A DNA stretch of 64,000 nt from Caballeronia glebae (GCF_001545035.1 NZ_FCOJ02000030.1:24860-88859), one strand, 5' to 3'; numbered from the stretch's first letter, positions 10,459 through 19,428 are shown. The notes: a model not told the origin generated them from the sequence alone. Made by a program: numbers and translations.

Positions 10459-12192
10459 ATGTTTTTGAAAAAAGAACTACGCATCCGGACCGCCGCGCTC
10501 GGCGCCATCGTCGCGTCGGCGCTCATGACAGCGGGATTCGTCGAGACCGCGCCGGCTTACGCAAAAACCCCCGACAATCAGCCGGCGGTCCTGACCGCCT
10601 CAGCCGTCGCGGTCGCCGACAAATACGCCGCCGACACAGCAGAACAGATCTTCAAACAGGGCGGCAACGCGGTCGATGCGGCCGTCGCGATCGCCTTCAC
10701 GCTCGCCGTCACGTATCCGGAGGCGGGCAATATCGGCGGCGGCGGCTTCATGACGCTCTACGTCGATCATCGCCCGTACTTTCTCGACTATCGCGAGCGC
10801 GCGCCGCTTTCGGCCACGCGCAACATGTATCTCGACGACAAGGGCGAGGTCATCAAGGGCATGAGCCTCTACGGACATCGCGCGGTGGGCGTGCCGGGCA
10901 CCGTCGAGGGCATGTGGGAAGCGCAGAAACGTTTCGGCAAGCTGAAGTGGAAGCAGGTGCTCGCGCCGGCCATCAAGTATGCTCAGGACGGCTTCGAAGT
11001 CGACGATCAGCTGATCAAACGGCGCGACGACGCCGCGAAGGATTTCGCCGGCAAGACCAACTTCGATCTGTACTTCGGCGGCATGAAAGCGGGGCAAGTG
11101 TTCAAGCAGCCGGATCTCGCCAAAACCCTGCAGCGCATTTCGGATAAGGGCGCGAAAGGCTTCTACGAAGGCGAAACCGCCGATCTGATCGCCAAGTCGA
11201 TGGAAGGTCACGGCCTCATCACCACGCGCGACCTGAAGGAATACAAGGCGGTGTGGCGTCAGCCGATCACGGCGAGCTGGAACGGCTATCGCGTGATCAC
11301 CGCGCCGCCGCCGAGCTCGGGCGGCGTCGGCCTCGTGCAGTTGCTGAAGATGAAGGCCGACCTCAAGGACAAGTTCCAGGACGTGCCGCTCGATTCCGCG
11401 CAATACATCCATCTCGTGTCCGAAATCGAGAAACGCGTGTTCGCGGATCGCGCGCAGTATCTCGGCGATCCGGACTTCTACAAAGTGCCCGTCGCGCAGC
11501 TCATCAACGACGACTACATCCTGAAGCGCGCGCAAGAGGTCAATCCCGACACGCCTTCGGACACGAAGAGCGTGCAGCCCGGACTCGGCACGTCGATGCC
11601 CGAGAAGGCGGAAACGACGCACTTCTCGGTCGTCGATAAATGGGGCAACGCAGTGTCGAACACGTACACGATCAACGGCTATTTCGGCTCGGGCGTGGTC
11701 GCGGAAGGCACGGGCGTCGTGCTCAACGACGAAATGGACGACTTCGCGTCGAAGCCGGGCGTGCCGAACATGTTCGGCGTGGTTGGCAGCGATGCGAACT
11801 CCATCGCGCCGAAAAAGCGCCCGCTCTCGTCGATGACGCCGACCATCCTCACGAAGGACGACAAGGTCGCGATGGTGATCGGCACGCCGGGCGGCTCGCG
11901 CATCTTCACGTCGATCTTCCAGGTCATCACGAACGTGTACGACTTCAACATGGCGCTGCCCGAAGCCGTCGGCGCGACGCGCTTCCATCATCAATTGCTG
12001 CCGCCGAACACGATCTACCAGGAGCCGTTTCATCAGCTCGACCCGGACGTCGTGAAGCAACTCGAAGAAAAGGGCTACAAGTTCACGATGCAGGGCTTCA
12101 ACGGCGACATTCAGGCGATTCGCATCGACGGCGACAAGCCCCAGCCGATGTCCGACCCGCGCGGACGCGGCGTGTCGCGCGTCATCCAGTAA
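10459..12192 (+). CDS. ggt: Gamma-glutamyltranspeptidase (glutathione hydrolase)
   Basis: 577 residues. The ATG at 10459 has AGGAG 5 nt before it. A signal peptide (IRTAALGAIVASALMTAGFVETAPAYA) sends it to the periplasm. The N-terminal-nucleophile hydrolase is complete. The catalytic threonine that becomes the N-terminus of the small subunit after self-cleavage is T386 in TTHFSVVD. The GGGGF oxyanion region lies near residue 95 and the PLSSM loop in the small subunit. It cleaves glutathione and gamma-glutamyl peptides. It lies a few kilobases from a peptide importer, which could take up the products. Confidence 0.94.
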   Translation: MFLKKELRIRTAALGAIVASALMTAGFVETAPAYAKTPDNQPAVLTASAVAVADKYAADTAEQIFKQGGNAVDAAVAIAFTLAVTYPEAGNIGGGGFMTLYVDHRPYFLDYRERAPLSATRNMYLDDKGEVIKGMSLYGHRAVGVPGTVEGMWEAQKRFGKLKWKQVLAPAIKYAQDGFEVDDQLIKRRDDAAKDFAGKTNFDLYFGGMKAGQVFKQPDLAKTLQRISDKGAKGFYEGETADLIAKSMEGHGLITTRDLKEYKAVWRQPITASWNGYRVITAPPPSSGGVGLVQLLKMKADLKDKFQDVPLDSAQYIHLVSEIEKRVFADRAQYLGDPDFYKVPVAQLINDDYILKRAQEVNPDTPSDTKSVQPGLGTSMPEKAETTHFSVVDKWGNAVSNTYTINGYFGSGVVAEGTGVVLNDEMDDFASKPGVPNMFGVVGSDANSIAPKKRPLSSMTPTILTKDDKVAMVIGTPGGSRIFTSIFQVITNVYDFNMALPEAVGATRFHHQLLPPNTIYQEPFHQLDPDVVKQLEEKGYKFTMQGFNGDIQAIRIDGDKPQPMSDPRGRGVSRVIQ

Positions 12193-12230
12193 TGCGCCGC
12201 ACAACGGCGAGCGAGTAAAATAGGGCCCCG

Positions 12231-12261
12231 GACCGGACTAGGCGTTTGCCCTAGTCCGGTC
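12231..12261 (+). terminator. Strong hairpin after ggt
   Basis: A perfect 12-bp stem (12231-12242 with 12250-12261) has a 7-nt loop, 38 bp after the ggt stop. There is no T-run, so it may act as a rho-dependent or weak intrinsic terminator, or as an RNA-stabilising hairpin. The remainder of 12193-12527 (335 bp) is the leader of the permease gene. I see no recognisable riboswitch or gene in it. Confidence 0.55.
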
Positions 12262-12527
12262 GTTTGCCGGTCCTGCTAAAGCCCCGTCCCACGCGGGATT
12301 CGCGGCATATAAGCACCTCGGCATGACCGGCATGTTTTCCGTGGGATTGGACCTCGCGTTCTGTTCCCCTAGTCTCTGTCCTGACCGAGTGCAGCCATCC
12401 GTGCGCGTCACCCGGCATCATCCAGAACTACATACGAGACGACCCTGACGATGGACCCGCAGTGCCGGCGAGCTGACAAGCGCGGTGCACGGAGTTCCGT
12501 TTCAGCGTGCTGATAAAGGAGCAGCTC

Positions 12528-13934
12528 ATGATGGAATCCTCCGCCCAGCAGCTTGGCGACATCGACATCACCCCCACAGAACGAGAGGAAAGTGTTCAGA
12601 CCGCCAGCGGCGGCTTTCTCGATCGCTATTTCAGCATTTCGAAAACCGGCAGCACGGAAAAGCGCGAGGTCGTCGCGGGCATCACGACGTTCCTCGCGAT
12701 GGTCTATTCCGTGTTCGTCGTGCCGGGCATGCTCGGCAAGGCGGGCTTCGACACGAGCGCGGTGTTCGTCGCCGTGTGTCTCACCACCGCTTTCGGCTCG
12801 CTGCTGATGGGCGTGTGGGCGCGCCTGCCGATCGCGATCGGCTGCGCGATCTCGCTGACGGCGTTCACGGCCTTCGGTCTCGTGCTCGGTAAAGGACTCA
12901 CGCCAGCCATCGCGCTCGGCGCCGTGTTCCTGATGGGCATCGTGTTCACCGCGATTTCCGTGACTGGCGTGCGCTCGTGGATCCTGCGCAATCTGCCGAC
13001 GGGCGTCGCGCACGGCACGGGCATCGGCATCGGCTTGTTCCTGCTGCTGATCGCGTCGAACGATGTCGGCCTGATCATCAAGAATCCCGCGCCCGGCATG
13101 CCGGTGTCGCTCGGGCATATCACGGCATTCCCGGTGCTGATGTCCGTGGCGGGTCTCGCCGCGATCTTCGGTCTGGAGCGCCGGCGCGTGCCGGGCGGCA
13201 TTCTCCTCGTCGTGGTCGGCCTCTCGGCGATCGGCCTGATCTTCGATCCGTCCGTGCGCTTTCATGGCGTGTTCGCGTGGCCGGCGCTGTCGGCGCCGGG
13301 TCATGCAACGCTTATCGGCGCGATGGACATCAAGGGCGCGCTCTCGATGGCCGTGCTGCCCAGCGTGCTCGCCCTCGTGATGACCGCCGTGTTCGACGCG
13401 ACCGGCACGATCCGCGCGGTCGCCGGACAAGCGGGTCAGATCGACCAGAACGGGCGCATCGTCAACGGCGGCCGCGCGCTGACCGCGGATTCGCTCAGCT
13501 CGATCTTCTCCGCCTGCTTCGGCGGCGCGCCGGCAGCGGCGTATATCGAATCGTCGGTGGGCGTGGCGGCGGGCGCGAAGACGGGTCTCGCGGCAAGCGT
13601 CGTCGGCGTGCTGTTCCTCCTGGTGATGTTCATGTCGCCGCTCGCCGCGCTCGTGCCTTCCTACGCGACGGCGCCCGCGCTGATGTACGTCGGCCTGCTG
13701 ATGCTCGGCAATGTGAGCAAGCTGCATTTCGAAGATACCGTCGACACGATGTCCGGCCTCGTCTGCGCGGTGTATATCGTGCTGTCCGCGAATATCGTGA
13801 CGGGCATCATGCTCGGCTTCACCACGCTCGTGATCGGCCGCATCGTCGCGGGCGAATGGCGCAAGCTGAATGTCGGTACGGTGGCCATCGCGGTCGTGCT
13901 CGCCGTGTTCTATCTCGGCGGCTGGGCGATCTGA
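12528..13934 (+). CDS. NCS2 (AzgA-type) purine permease
   Basis: 468 residues. ATG 12528 follows AAAGGAG with 6-nt spacing, better than the in-frame ATG at 12507. The hydrophobic profile has about 12-14 helices. Family segments include EVVAGITTFLAMVYSVFVVPGML near the start, PIAIGCAISLTAFTAFG, and the substrate-loop region FDATGTIRAVAGQAG followed by FGGAPAAAYIESSVGVAAGAKTG. These place it with the adenine/guanine/hypoxanthine proton symporters. The exact base is undetermined. A 17-bp-stem terminator follows. Confidence 0.9.
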   Translation: MMESSAQQLGDIDITPTEREESVQTASGGFLDRYFSISKTGSTEKREVVAGITTFLAMVYSVFVVPGMLGKAGFDTSAVFVAVCLTTAFGSLLMGVWARLPIAIGCAISLTAFTAFGLVLGKGLTPAIALGAVFLMGIVFTAISVTGVRSWILRNLPTGVAHGTGIGIGLFLLLIASNDVGLIIKNPAPGMPVSLGHITAFPVLMSVAGLAAIFGLERRRVPGGILLVVVGLSAIGLIFDPSVRFHGVFAWPALSAPGHATLIGAMDIKGALSMAVLPSVLALVMTAVFDATGTIRAVAGQAGQIDQNGRIVNGGRALTADSLSSIFSACFGGAPAAAYIESSVGVAAGAKTGLAASVVGVLFLLVMFMSPLAALVPSYATAPALMYVGLLMLGNVSKLHFEDTVDTMSGLVCAVYIVLSANIVTGIMLGFTTLVIGRIVAGEWRKLNVGTVAIAVVLAVFYLGGWAI

Positions 13935-13958
13935 TCGACGGCTCTATCGCGCAAGGCG

Positions 13959-13996
13959 AAAACGGCGCGCTGTCCGCAAGGACAGCGCGCCGTTTT
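13959..13996. terminator. Bidirectional intrinsic terminator
   Basis: A 17-bp perfect stem (13959-13975 with 13980-13996) closes on a 4-nt GCAA loop. It has an A-run on the left and a T-run on the right, so it can stop both the permease transcript (plus) and the SRPBCC remnant transcript (minus). Confidence 0.9.
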
Positions 13997-14007
13997 CCAT
14001 GGTCGCG

Positions 14008-14270
14008 TTATTTCGTGACGAGCGCAACGGAACCCGTCTCCAGCAGCGACTTGAGATTCGACAGAATCTTCGGCCAGCCGCCCGACACGGCCTCGATGAA
14101 TGGCTTGCTCTCGCTCACATGCGTGACGGTGAGCTTGACCGCTTCGCCGAGCGCTTCGATGTCGTAAGTGCAGCGCGACCAGCCCGCGTCCTTCAGATCC
14201 TCGCGGAATTCATTACGCCATTTCAGCACGAGGCGTCTGCCCGGCTCGGCTTCGAGCACTTCTCCCGCAT
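14008..14270 (-). pseudogene. SRPBCC/AHSA1-family gene, N-terminus lost
   Basis: The reading frame (open to 14298) matches the C-terminal part of small AHSA1/SRPBCC proteins. It runs from about AGEVLEAEPGRRLVLKWRNEF, through WSRCTYDIEALGEAVKLTVTH, to EAVSGGWPKILSNLKSLLETG. Full family members are about 150-160 residues and start with a segment like YI-x-ATPE-x-VW; those roughly 55 residues are absent. Where they should be, an unrelated lower-GC gene begins at 14283 on the other strand. The simplest reading is that an insertion or rearrangement near 14265-14283 cut the gene. The stub has an upstream ATG at 14298, but the domain is incomplete and unlikely to fold. Confidence 0.7.
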
Positions 14271-14282
14271 AATCGCAGAAGA

Positions 14283-15143
14283 ATGCCGCATCCCTCAATC
14301 GTGGACCTGCACGACGTCACAGTCTGTGCAGCTGATTCACTTCATCCGCAATTGGCGGCTCGCGCACTCGAAATCAGCATGAGGCAATGCCGATTCGCCG
14401 ATGCAATTCTCTTTTCAGACAAACAGGTTTCAACGCAAGCGCGACATATTCCGATTTCTCCGCTTAAATCGAAAGGCGATTATTCGGCATTCATCCTTAA
14501 AGAGTTGATTCAGCACGTTCGCACGCCGTGGGTGCTGATCGTTCAATGGGACGGCTACGTGGTGGACCCTTTGGCCTGGCGCGAAGAATTCCTGCTTTAT
14601 GACTACGTCGGCGCGCCTTGGCCCTTTCACGAAGCAGGCTTCCAGGTCGGCAACGGCGGTTTCTCCCTTCGCTCGATGCGACTCATCCAGGCGCTCGCCG
14701 ATCCGCGCTTCGAGCTTCTACCCGATGTCAACGAAGACGACCTGATTTGCCGGCTTTATCGGACAGAACTGGAAACGGCATTCTCCATTCGCTTTGCGCC
14801 TGTGGAAATCGCAAGCCGCTTCGCCTGCGAATACACCGACCCGCAAGCCCCGATATTCGGCTTTCATGGCGCGCGCAATCTGTGGCGCCACATCGATGAC
14901 GACACGATGATGGACATCGCCCTTGCGCTCGACATCCGCACGTTCAACTCCAGCGAAATGAGACAGTTGCTCATGCATTACTGCCACCTCGGAAAATTCA
15001 GTTGCGTGAGGACAATGTGCGAACGCTATCTGCAGCACTGGAGCCCGCAGCAACTCGAAGAGCAGCTGTATGCGACCGGGGTGCGGGAGCATATCGCCAG
15101 GTACAGCGCCGAAATCTGTGCACGCACGATGGAAAGAGCATGA
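14283..15143 (+). CDS. DUF5672-type putative glycosyltransferase
   Basis: 286 residues from ATG 14283 (weak AGAAG site). The pattern is that of the DUF5672 family: an opening HDVTVCAADS-like strand, SDYSAF/FILKEL helix, WVLIVQWDGYVVDP carrying an acidic DxD-like region, then VGAPWPF and VGNGGFSLRS. These are GT-A-like features, and NEDDLICR is a plausible catalytic segment. The gene has distinctly lower GC than its neighbours, especially in the first 250 bp. Its stop overlaps the next start (ATGA), so the two are coupled. The acceptor is unknown; cell-surface glycan or glycoprotein modification is a guess. Confidence 0.7.
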   Translation: MPHPSIVDLHDVTVCAADSLHPQLAARALEISMRQCRFADAILFSDKQVSTQARHIPISPLKSKGDYSAFILKELIQHVRTPWVLIVQWDGYVVDPLAWREEFLLYDYVGAPWPFHEAGFQVGNGGFSLRSMRLIQALADPRFELLPDVNEDDLICRLYRTELETAFSIRFAPVEIASRFACEYTDPQAPIFGFHGARNLWRHIDDDTMMDIALALDIRTFNSSEMRQLLMHYCHLGKFSCVRTMCERYLQHWSPQQLEEQLYATGVREHIARYSAEICARTMERA

Positions 15144-16546
15144 ACCACGCCTTATCGAACTTGCTGCGTGACGCTCAGGCATGCCACGAGCGCGAACCGC
15201 AGAATGTCCCGCTGATCCGGGACATGTGCAGGGCACTCGTCGCGCACCAGTTCGAAGACGCCGCGTTGCCATGGACCGAACGAGGACTCGCGCTCACGCC
15301 GCACGACGCGGAATTCGTCCACCTGCGCGTGAACGCGCTCAACCTCGTGGGCCGGCACGCCGAAGCGGCCGCGCTCCTCATGGCGGAGCGCTCGCTGCTT
15401 TGGCCACCCGCCGCGTTTGAGTTGAAGCTCGGCTATAGCCTGATGATGGCCGGAGATCTGGAACAGGCGATCGCGCGACTCGACGAAGCCGGGCGGATCG
15501 CCCACGCGTCGAATCACGCTCTGATTCCCAAGGCCGCTCATCTTCTCGGGGAAGCGCTGCTCAAGCATGGCGACGGCCGCGGATTCGCGTTCTGGACGAT
15601 GCGCAACCTCGATCCCGGCGCGGGCGGAAGCTATTGTGCCGCCGACATTTCCCCGTGGTCCCGCGAGGACGACCTGCGCGGCAAGCGTGTGCTGATCACG
15701 CATCAACTGGGCTTCGGCGACCAGTTCCTGCTGGCTGCCGCCTTGGCCGATTTTCAGGCGGCCGGCGCGAGTCTGTTGCTCATGTCGGACCCACAGATCC
15801 ATCGGCTCATGCAGGCATCGCTTCCGGATATCGAAGTCATCAGCGCAGAGCGCCCTCTAGAGATGGGCGAACCTCTACCCGCCGAAGTTCACGCCAAAGT
15901 CGCGGCATTTTCGCCGGATTTCCAGATGCCGTCGCTCTTCGCTCCGGTTCTGGCGAGCGATCAGGCATCGCGGGCCCAACCTTTCCGTCCATATATGCGC
16001 GCTCCGGCAGACAAACGCGCGATCGCCGCCGCGTGGTCACAGCAGCTTCGCACGCAGAATCCCGGCAAAAGATTGGTCGGCCTGTTTTGGGATTGCAGTC
16101 AGCGTCATAGTCCCGAGGTCGGTAGTGTCATGCGCTGCTGGGCCGCGCGACGCAGCATCCCGCTAGAAGGGATCAATCGACTCGTTCTCGACCCAGCCGT
16201 GACACGGCCCGTGCAATTCGTGAATTTGCACCATCCTTTGGTGGAACCCATGGCCGGCGTGCCCGCAGGCGACGTCGTTCGCTATTCGCCGGGCGTTTTC
16301 CAGTTCGACGACACCGCTGCGTGCATCGGCGAGCTGGACGCCGTCATCTCCGTGGATTCGAGCGTCGCCAACCTTGCGGCAATGATGGGCAAGCCCACGT
16401 GCGTCGCGGTAAATACAACGGGCGACTGGCGCTGGGGCAGCGCGGGGGCCGCTACGCCATGGATCGGAGGCGTAACCGTGCTCCGACAGAAGATGGAGGG
16501 TGACTGGGCGCCGGTGTTACGGGACATGGCCGCATGGCTTGGTTGA
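15140..16546 (+). CDS. TPR-type protein with glycosyltransferase-like C-terminal domain
   Basis: 468 residues, starting at an ATGA overlap with the preceding gene. Residues 1 to about 170 form alpha-helical repeats of TPR character (for example EDAALPWTERGLALTPHDAEFVHLRVNALNLVGRHAEAAALL). The C-terminal part has a GT-B-like signature: a GFGDQFLLAAALADF strand-helix, then CIGELDAVISVDSSVANLAAMMGKPTCV. The latter matches the end of TPR-linked glycosyltransferases and heptosyltransferases, where it binds the nucleotide sugar. With the coupled DUF5672 protein it likely forms a two-enzyme glycan module acquired as a unit. Confidence 0.65.
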   Translation: MNHALSNLLRDAQACHEREPQNVPLIRDMCRALVAHQFEDAALPWTERGLALTPHDAEFVHLRVNALNLVGRHAEAAALLMAERSLLWPPAAFELKLGYSLMMAGDLEQAIARLDEAGRIAHASNHALIPKAAHLLGEALLKHGDGRGFAFWTMRNLDPGAGGSYCAADISPWSREDDLRGKRVLITHQLGFGDQFLLAAALADFQAAGASLLLMSDPQIHRLMQASLPDIEVISAERPLEMGEPLPAEVHAKVAAFSPDFQMPSLFAPVLASDQASRAQPFRPYMRAPADKRAIAAAWSQQLRTQNPGKRLVGLFWDCSQRHSPEVGSVMRCWAARRSIPLEGINRLVLDPAVTRPVQFVNLHHPLVEPMAGVPAGDVVRYSPGVFQFDDTAACIGELDAVISVDSSVANLAAMMGKPTCVAVNTTGDWRWGSAGAATPWIGGVTVLRQKMEGDWAPVLRDMAAWLG

Positions 16547-16575
16547 GCGACCGCAGCCGTCGCTTCGCAGACACG

Positions 16576-16612
16576 ACAACGCCCCGGAAGCCTTTCGCTT
16601 CCGGGGCGTTGT
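16576..16612. terminator. 15-bp hairpin between convergent genes
   Basis: A perfect 15-bp stem (16576-16590 with 16598-16612, core CGCCCCGGAAG) has a 7-nt loop. It lies between the end of the TPR protein gene and the stop of the minus-strand small gene at 16650. No long T-run follows on either side. It probably ends both convergent transcripts. Confidence 0.7.
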
Positions 16613-16649
16613 GGACGATGCTCTTGACCGGGCTGCCTTCGCGCGCTGC

Positions 16650-16799
16650 TTACTTGCGGCGATACGATTCGACGAGAATCTCGCAGTTCTGCAGATGCAG
16701 TTGCAGCGCACGGTTCCACTCACGGCGCAACGTAGCCTTTGCCGCGCGCAGCCAGGAACCGAACGAAACGACCAGGGATTGTTGAGCGGTGGTTTTCAT
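16650..16799 (-). CDS. Small basic protein, 49 residues, unknown function
   Basis: A short open frame from ATG 16799 to TAA 16650 encodes 49 residues: MKTTAQQSLVVSFGSWLRAA, then KATLRREWNRALQLHLQNCEIL and VESYRRK. It is amphipathic and helical, rich in Arg and Leu, with a single Cys and no membrane segment. GAGAG lies upstream and a shared hairpin downstream. The composition is protein-like (no Arg/Ala runs typical of antisense frames). I believe similar short proteins occur in Burkholderiaceae, but I cannot name a family. A role in nucleic-acid or protein binding is speculation. Confidence 0.6.
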   Translation of the reverse strand: MKTTAQQSLVVSFGSWLRAAKATLRREWNRALQLHLQNCEILVESYRRK

Positions 16800-16908
16800 G
16801 TGCGTCTCTCAGGGAAAGTAGCTAGGGAATAACCCTAACTATACGCCTTTCTCGCTGCACTGCAACACGTTTTCAAAAAAGCAACAGGGTATTCCCTAGG
16901 TCGATCGG

Positions 16909-17376
16909 TCAATTTTTCTGCGGTGCGTCGGGCGCCAACTGCACGCCTTTTTTGAAAATGAAGCAGCCGTAACCCCGCGTCTCGCCAGTCGCGATCACGC
17001 AATACGCGTTTTTCGCACGCTCGTAGAAGGCGAAACGTTCGACTGACGCGAGCGGCAACGCGCGCCCTTCGGCGGCATCGACTTCGCGCTGGGCTTCGCG
17101 TTGCACGGCCGGCAGCGCGGCCGCATCGCCGACGACTTCCATGCGCTCGGCAGGATGCTCGACGAACGTATCGAGCGGCAACACCGACAGCACCGCCCGC
17201 ACCGCGCGCGGCGAATTCACGCCGTCGAGTCGCAGCACGCGGCCGAGCACGGTCTGACGCGCGACGGAATCGGCGGGAAAATTGGCGTCGCAGATCACGA
17301 CTTCGTCGCCGTGGCCCATCGCGCAGAGGGCGTGCAGGATGTCGGCGTTGAGCAGCGGATCGATGTTCTTCAGCAT
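16909..17376 (-). CDS. fucU: RbsD/FucU family sugar mutarotase
   Basis: 155 residues from ATG 17376. It has the typical FucU opening (LKNIDPLLNADILHALCAMGHGDEVVICDANFPA) with the catalytic histidine of the HG-D-E motif. The C-terminal segment is FYERAKNAYCVIATGETRGYGCFIFKKGV. FucU interconverts alpha and beta anomers of L-fucose; RbsD relatives do so for ribose. It stands alone here, but about 6 kb away lies an operon with the last steps of a fuconate-type pathway, so a link to deoxy-sugar catabolism is plausible. Confidence 0.88.
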   Translation of the reverse strand: MLKNIDPLLNADILHALCAMGHGDEVVICDANFPADSVARQTVLGRVLRLDGVNSPRAVRAVLSVLPLDTFVEHPAERMEVVGDAAALPAVQREAQREVDAAEGRALPLASVERFAFYERAKNAYCVIATGETRGYGCFIFKKGVQLAPDAPQKN

Positions 17377-17434
17377 GTTTCTTGTTCTCCATGACGTAAG
17401 GCCAGCCGAATCTATGGTACCCGCCGCGCGGCGC

Positions 17435-18559
17435 CTAAGGCACGAGCAGATCGCCCTGCCGCGCCGCGTCCTCGCCCGCGATGCGCGCCACCAGCATTCC
17501 CGCCGTCGCGAAGCGTGTCCAGTGCCGCGCGTACAGCACGCCTTCCGTTTGCGCGACGAGCGGCACGAGGCGGTCGTCGAGCGGATCGAGCACCTCGGCA
17601 ATAACGTCGCCCGCGCGAATCTTCTCGCCAATTTCCCGTCGATGCAGAATCACGCCCGACACCGGCGCCTGCACGTATTCGCATCCGGCGAGCGGCGTCG
17701 CGGGATGGCGCAACGGCGGCGGTTGCGGCGCATCGCCCGCGATCGCGCCGATGTGCGTCAGGTAGTCGACGATCGCCTGCGCATCGCGCGCCGCCATCTC
17801 GTGCGACACGTCGCGCACGCCGCGCAGTTCGAGCGTGACGGATCGCGCGCCCATCGGCACTGGAAAGCGCTCGGCGAACGCGTCACGCAGATAGCGCCAC
17901 GCCGCCGTGCACGCCTCGTCGAACGGCTCGCCGCCCGACACATCCGAGAGCAATTGCGCCTCGCTGCCGAGATAGCGCGCGAGCGGCTCGATCGCGGGCC
18001 ACGCGTGTGGCGTCGTGTAGAGATGCGCGACGGCTTCCCAGTCGCAATGCAGGTCGATCACGAGATCCGCGTCGCACGCGAGCTTCAACAGTTCGATGCG
18101 TTGCGATTCGAGTTCGGTCGCCGCTTCGAGCGCCGTCAAATGATCGCGCAGCGCCGCGCGGATCAGCCGCGCGTTCTGCGTCGCGTCGCCCGTCAGCCGA
18201 TGCTTGAGATCGACAGCCAGTTCCGCCCCGAACTCGGGAAAGCGCCGGTTGAAGTCCTGCCCCGAGCGCATCTCGAAGCGGCCCATGTGCGCGCCGAACC
18301 AGTGCTGATTCAATCCCGCCGGATTCGCGACCGGCACGAGGACGACACACGCGTTCAGCTTCCCCGACGCCTCCAGTTCGGCGAAGCGCCGCTTCAAATA
18401 CCACGCGACGACCATGCCGGGCAGTTCATCCGCGTGCAGCGACGCCTGGATATAAACCTTGGACGATGCATCGCCGTCGTGCGGGCCGAACCGGTAACTC
18501 GTGATCGCGCGCCCGGTGCCGAGCGACGCGCCGACGAGCGGATGGTGATGAACCTGCAT
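17435..18559 (-). CDS. Succinylglutamate desuccinylase/aspartoacylase-type zinc deacylase
   Basis: 374 residues. Zinc-site motifs of the M14-related AstE/AspA family are visible: SLHADELPGM (His and Glu ligands, around residues 41-45) and VIDLHCDWEAVAH (third His). Between them is the substrate-binding Asn-Arg pair in GQDFNRRFPEF. A C-terminal beta domain has a biotinyl-like fold (APVSGVILHRREIGEKIRAGDVIAEV). It is expected to remove an acyl group from an N-acyl amino acid in the cytoplasm. A terminator separates it from the binding-protein gene upstream, so they are probably not one transcript. Confidence 0.85.
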   Translation of the reverse strand: MQVHHHPLVGASLGTGRAITSYRFGPHDGDASSKVYIQASLHADELPGMVVAWYLKRRFAELEASGKLNACVVLVPVANPAGLNQHWFGAHMGRFEMRSGQDFNRRFPEFGAELAVDLKHRLTGDATQNARLIRAALRDHLTALEAATELESQRIELLKLACDADLVIDLHCDWEAVAHLYTTPHAWPAIEPLARYLGSEAQLLSDVSGGEPFDEACTAAWRYLRDAFAERFPVPMGARSVTLELRGVRDVSHEMAARDAQAIVDYLTHIGAIAGDAPQPPPLRHPATPLAGCEYVQAPVSGVILHRREIGEKIRAGDVIAEVLDPLDDRLVPLVAQTEGVLYARHWTRFATAGMLVARIAGEDAARQGDLLVP

Positions 18560-18590
18560 CTTCGATTGGTCTCTCGTCGAAAGCGAAAAG

Positions 18591-18616
18591 AAAAGGCACC
18601 GCGAACGATGCCTTTT
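18591..18616 (-). terminator. Intrinsic terminator of the binding-protein gene
   Basis: An 8-bp stem AAAAGGCA/TGCCTTTT (18591-18598 with 18609-18616) is followed on the minus strand by TTTTCTTTTC. It sits 24 bp after the stop codon at 18640. Confidence 0.75.
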
Positions 18617-18639
18617 AGGTCTGCTGCGTGAAACGGCGA

Positions 18640-19428
18640 TTACTGGATCGAGATATCCGTCTCGAAGTACTTCGCCATGATGCGCTTGAACGTGCCGTTC
18701 TTTTTGATCTCGACGAACGCGTTATTCAGGCCGTTCTTCAGATCGGCGTCGCCCTTGCGCAGGCCGATAGCCGTGCCCGGACCGATGATCGCCTTATCTT
18801 CGACGATCGGCCCGACGAGCGCGAACGGCTTGCCCTGCGGCTTTTTCAGAAAGCCGATGGCGGCTTGCGCGGCGTCGGTGAACATCGCGTCGATGCGGCC
18901 CGCGACGAGATCGGTCTCGACCTGTTCCTGATCGCCGTAAGGCACGACCGTCACGCCTTGCGGCTCCCACTTCACTTTCGCGTAACGCTCCTGCACCGTG
19001 CCCTGCTCCACGCCGACGCGCTTGCCCTTCAATGCCTGCGGCGTCGGCAGGATGCCGGAGCCCGCGCGCGCGACGAGTTGCGCGTGCGTGTCGTAGAGCG
19101 GTTCGGTGAAATCGATCTGCTTCAGGCGCTCTTCGGTGATACCCATGTCGGACAGCACGGCGTCGAACTTGCGCGCCTTGAGGCCGGGAATCATGCCGTC
19201 GAAATTGTTTTCGACCCACACGCACTTGACCTTCATCTGCGCGCAGAGCGCATTGCCGAGATCGATATCGAAGCCGGCGAGCTTGCCGTCGGCCTGCTTG
19301 GATTCGAACGGCGGATAAGACGGATCGACGGCGAAACGGATCTGCGTGATTTCCTTGGCTTGCGCCGAGAACGAAACGGCGGCGAGTGCGGCAAGCATCG
19401 CGCACGATGCGGACTTCTTGAATGACAT
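18640..19428 (-). CDS. Periplasmic amino-acid-binding protein (SBP family 3)
   Basis: 262 residues with a cleavable signal peptide ending near FSAQA. The family 3 fold is clear: IRFAVDPSYPPFESKQADGKLAGFDIDLGNALC, then GLKARKFDAVLSDMGITEERLKQIDFTEPLY. The hinge segment is GKRVGVEQGT. The profile is closest to histidine and lysine/arginine/ornithine binders (HisJ/ArgT). No permease or ATPase genes lie beside it, so it is an orphan subunit that must work with a transporter encoded elsewhere. It has its own terminator. Confidence 0.9.
   Translation of the reverse strand: MSFKKSASCAMLAALAAVSFSAQAKEITQIRFAVDPSYPPFESKQADGKLAGFDIDLGNALCAQMKVKCVWVENNFDGMIPGLKARKFDAVLSDMGITEERLKQIDFTEPLYDTHAQLVARAGSGILPTPQALKGKRVGVEQGTVQERYAKVKWEPQGVTVVPYGDQEQVETDLVAGRIDAMFTDAAQAAIGFLKKPQGKPFALVGPIVEDKAIIGPGTAIGLRKGDADLKNGLNNAFVEIKKNGTFKRIMAKYFETDISIQ

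Noticed and set aside
10600..12204. A 534-codon minus-strand frame opposite ggt
   Set aside because: Composition is typical of antisense frames, and the plus strand encodes an intact gamma-glutamyltranspeptidase with catalytic Thr.
12408..13727. A 439-codon minus-strand frame opposite the purine permease
   Set aside because: Low-complexity Arg/His/Glu composition; the plus-strand permease explains the region.
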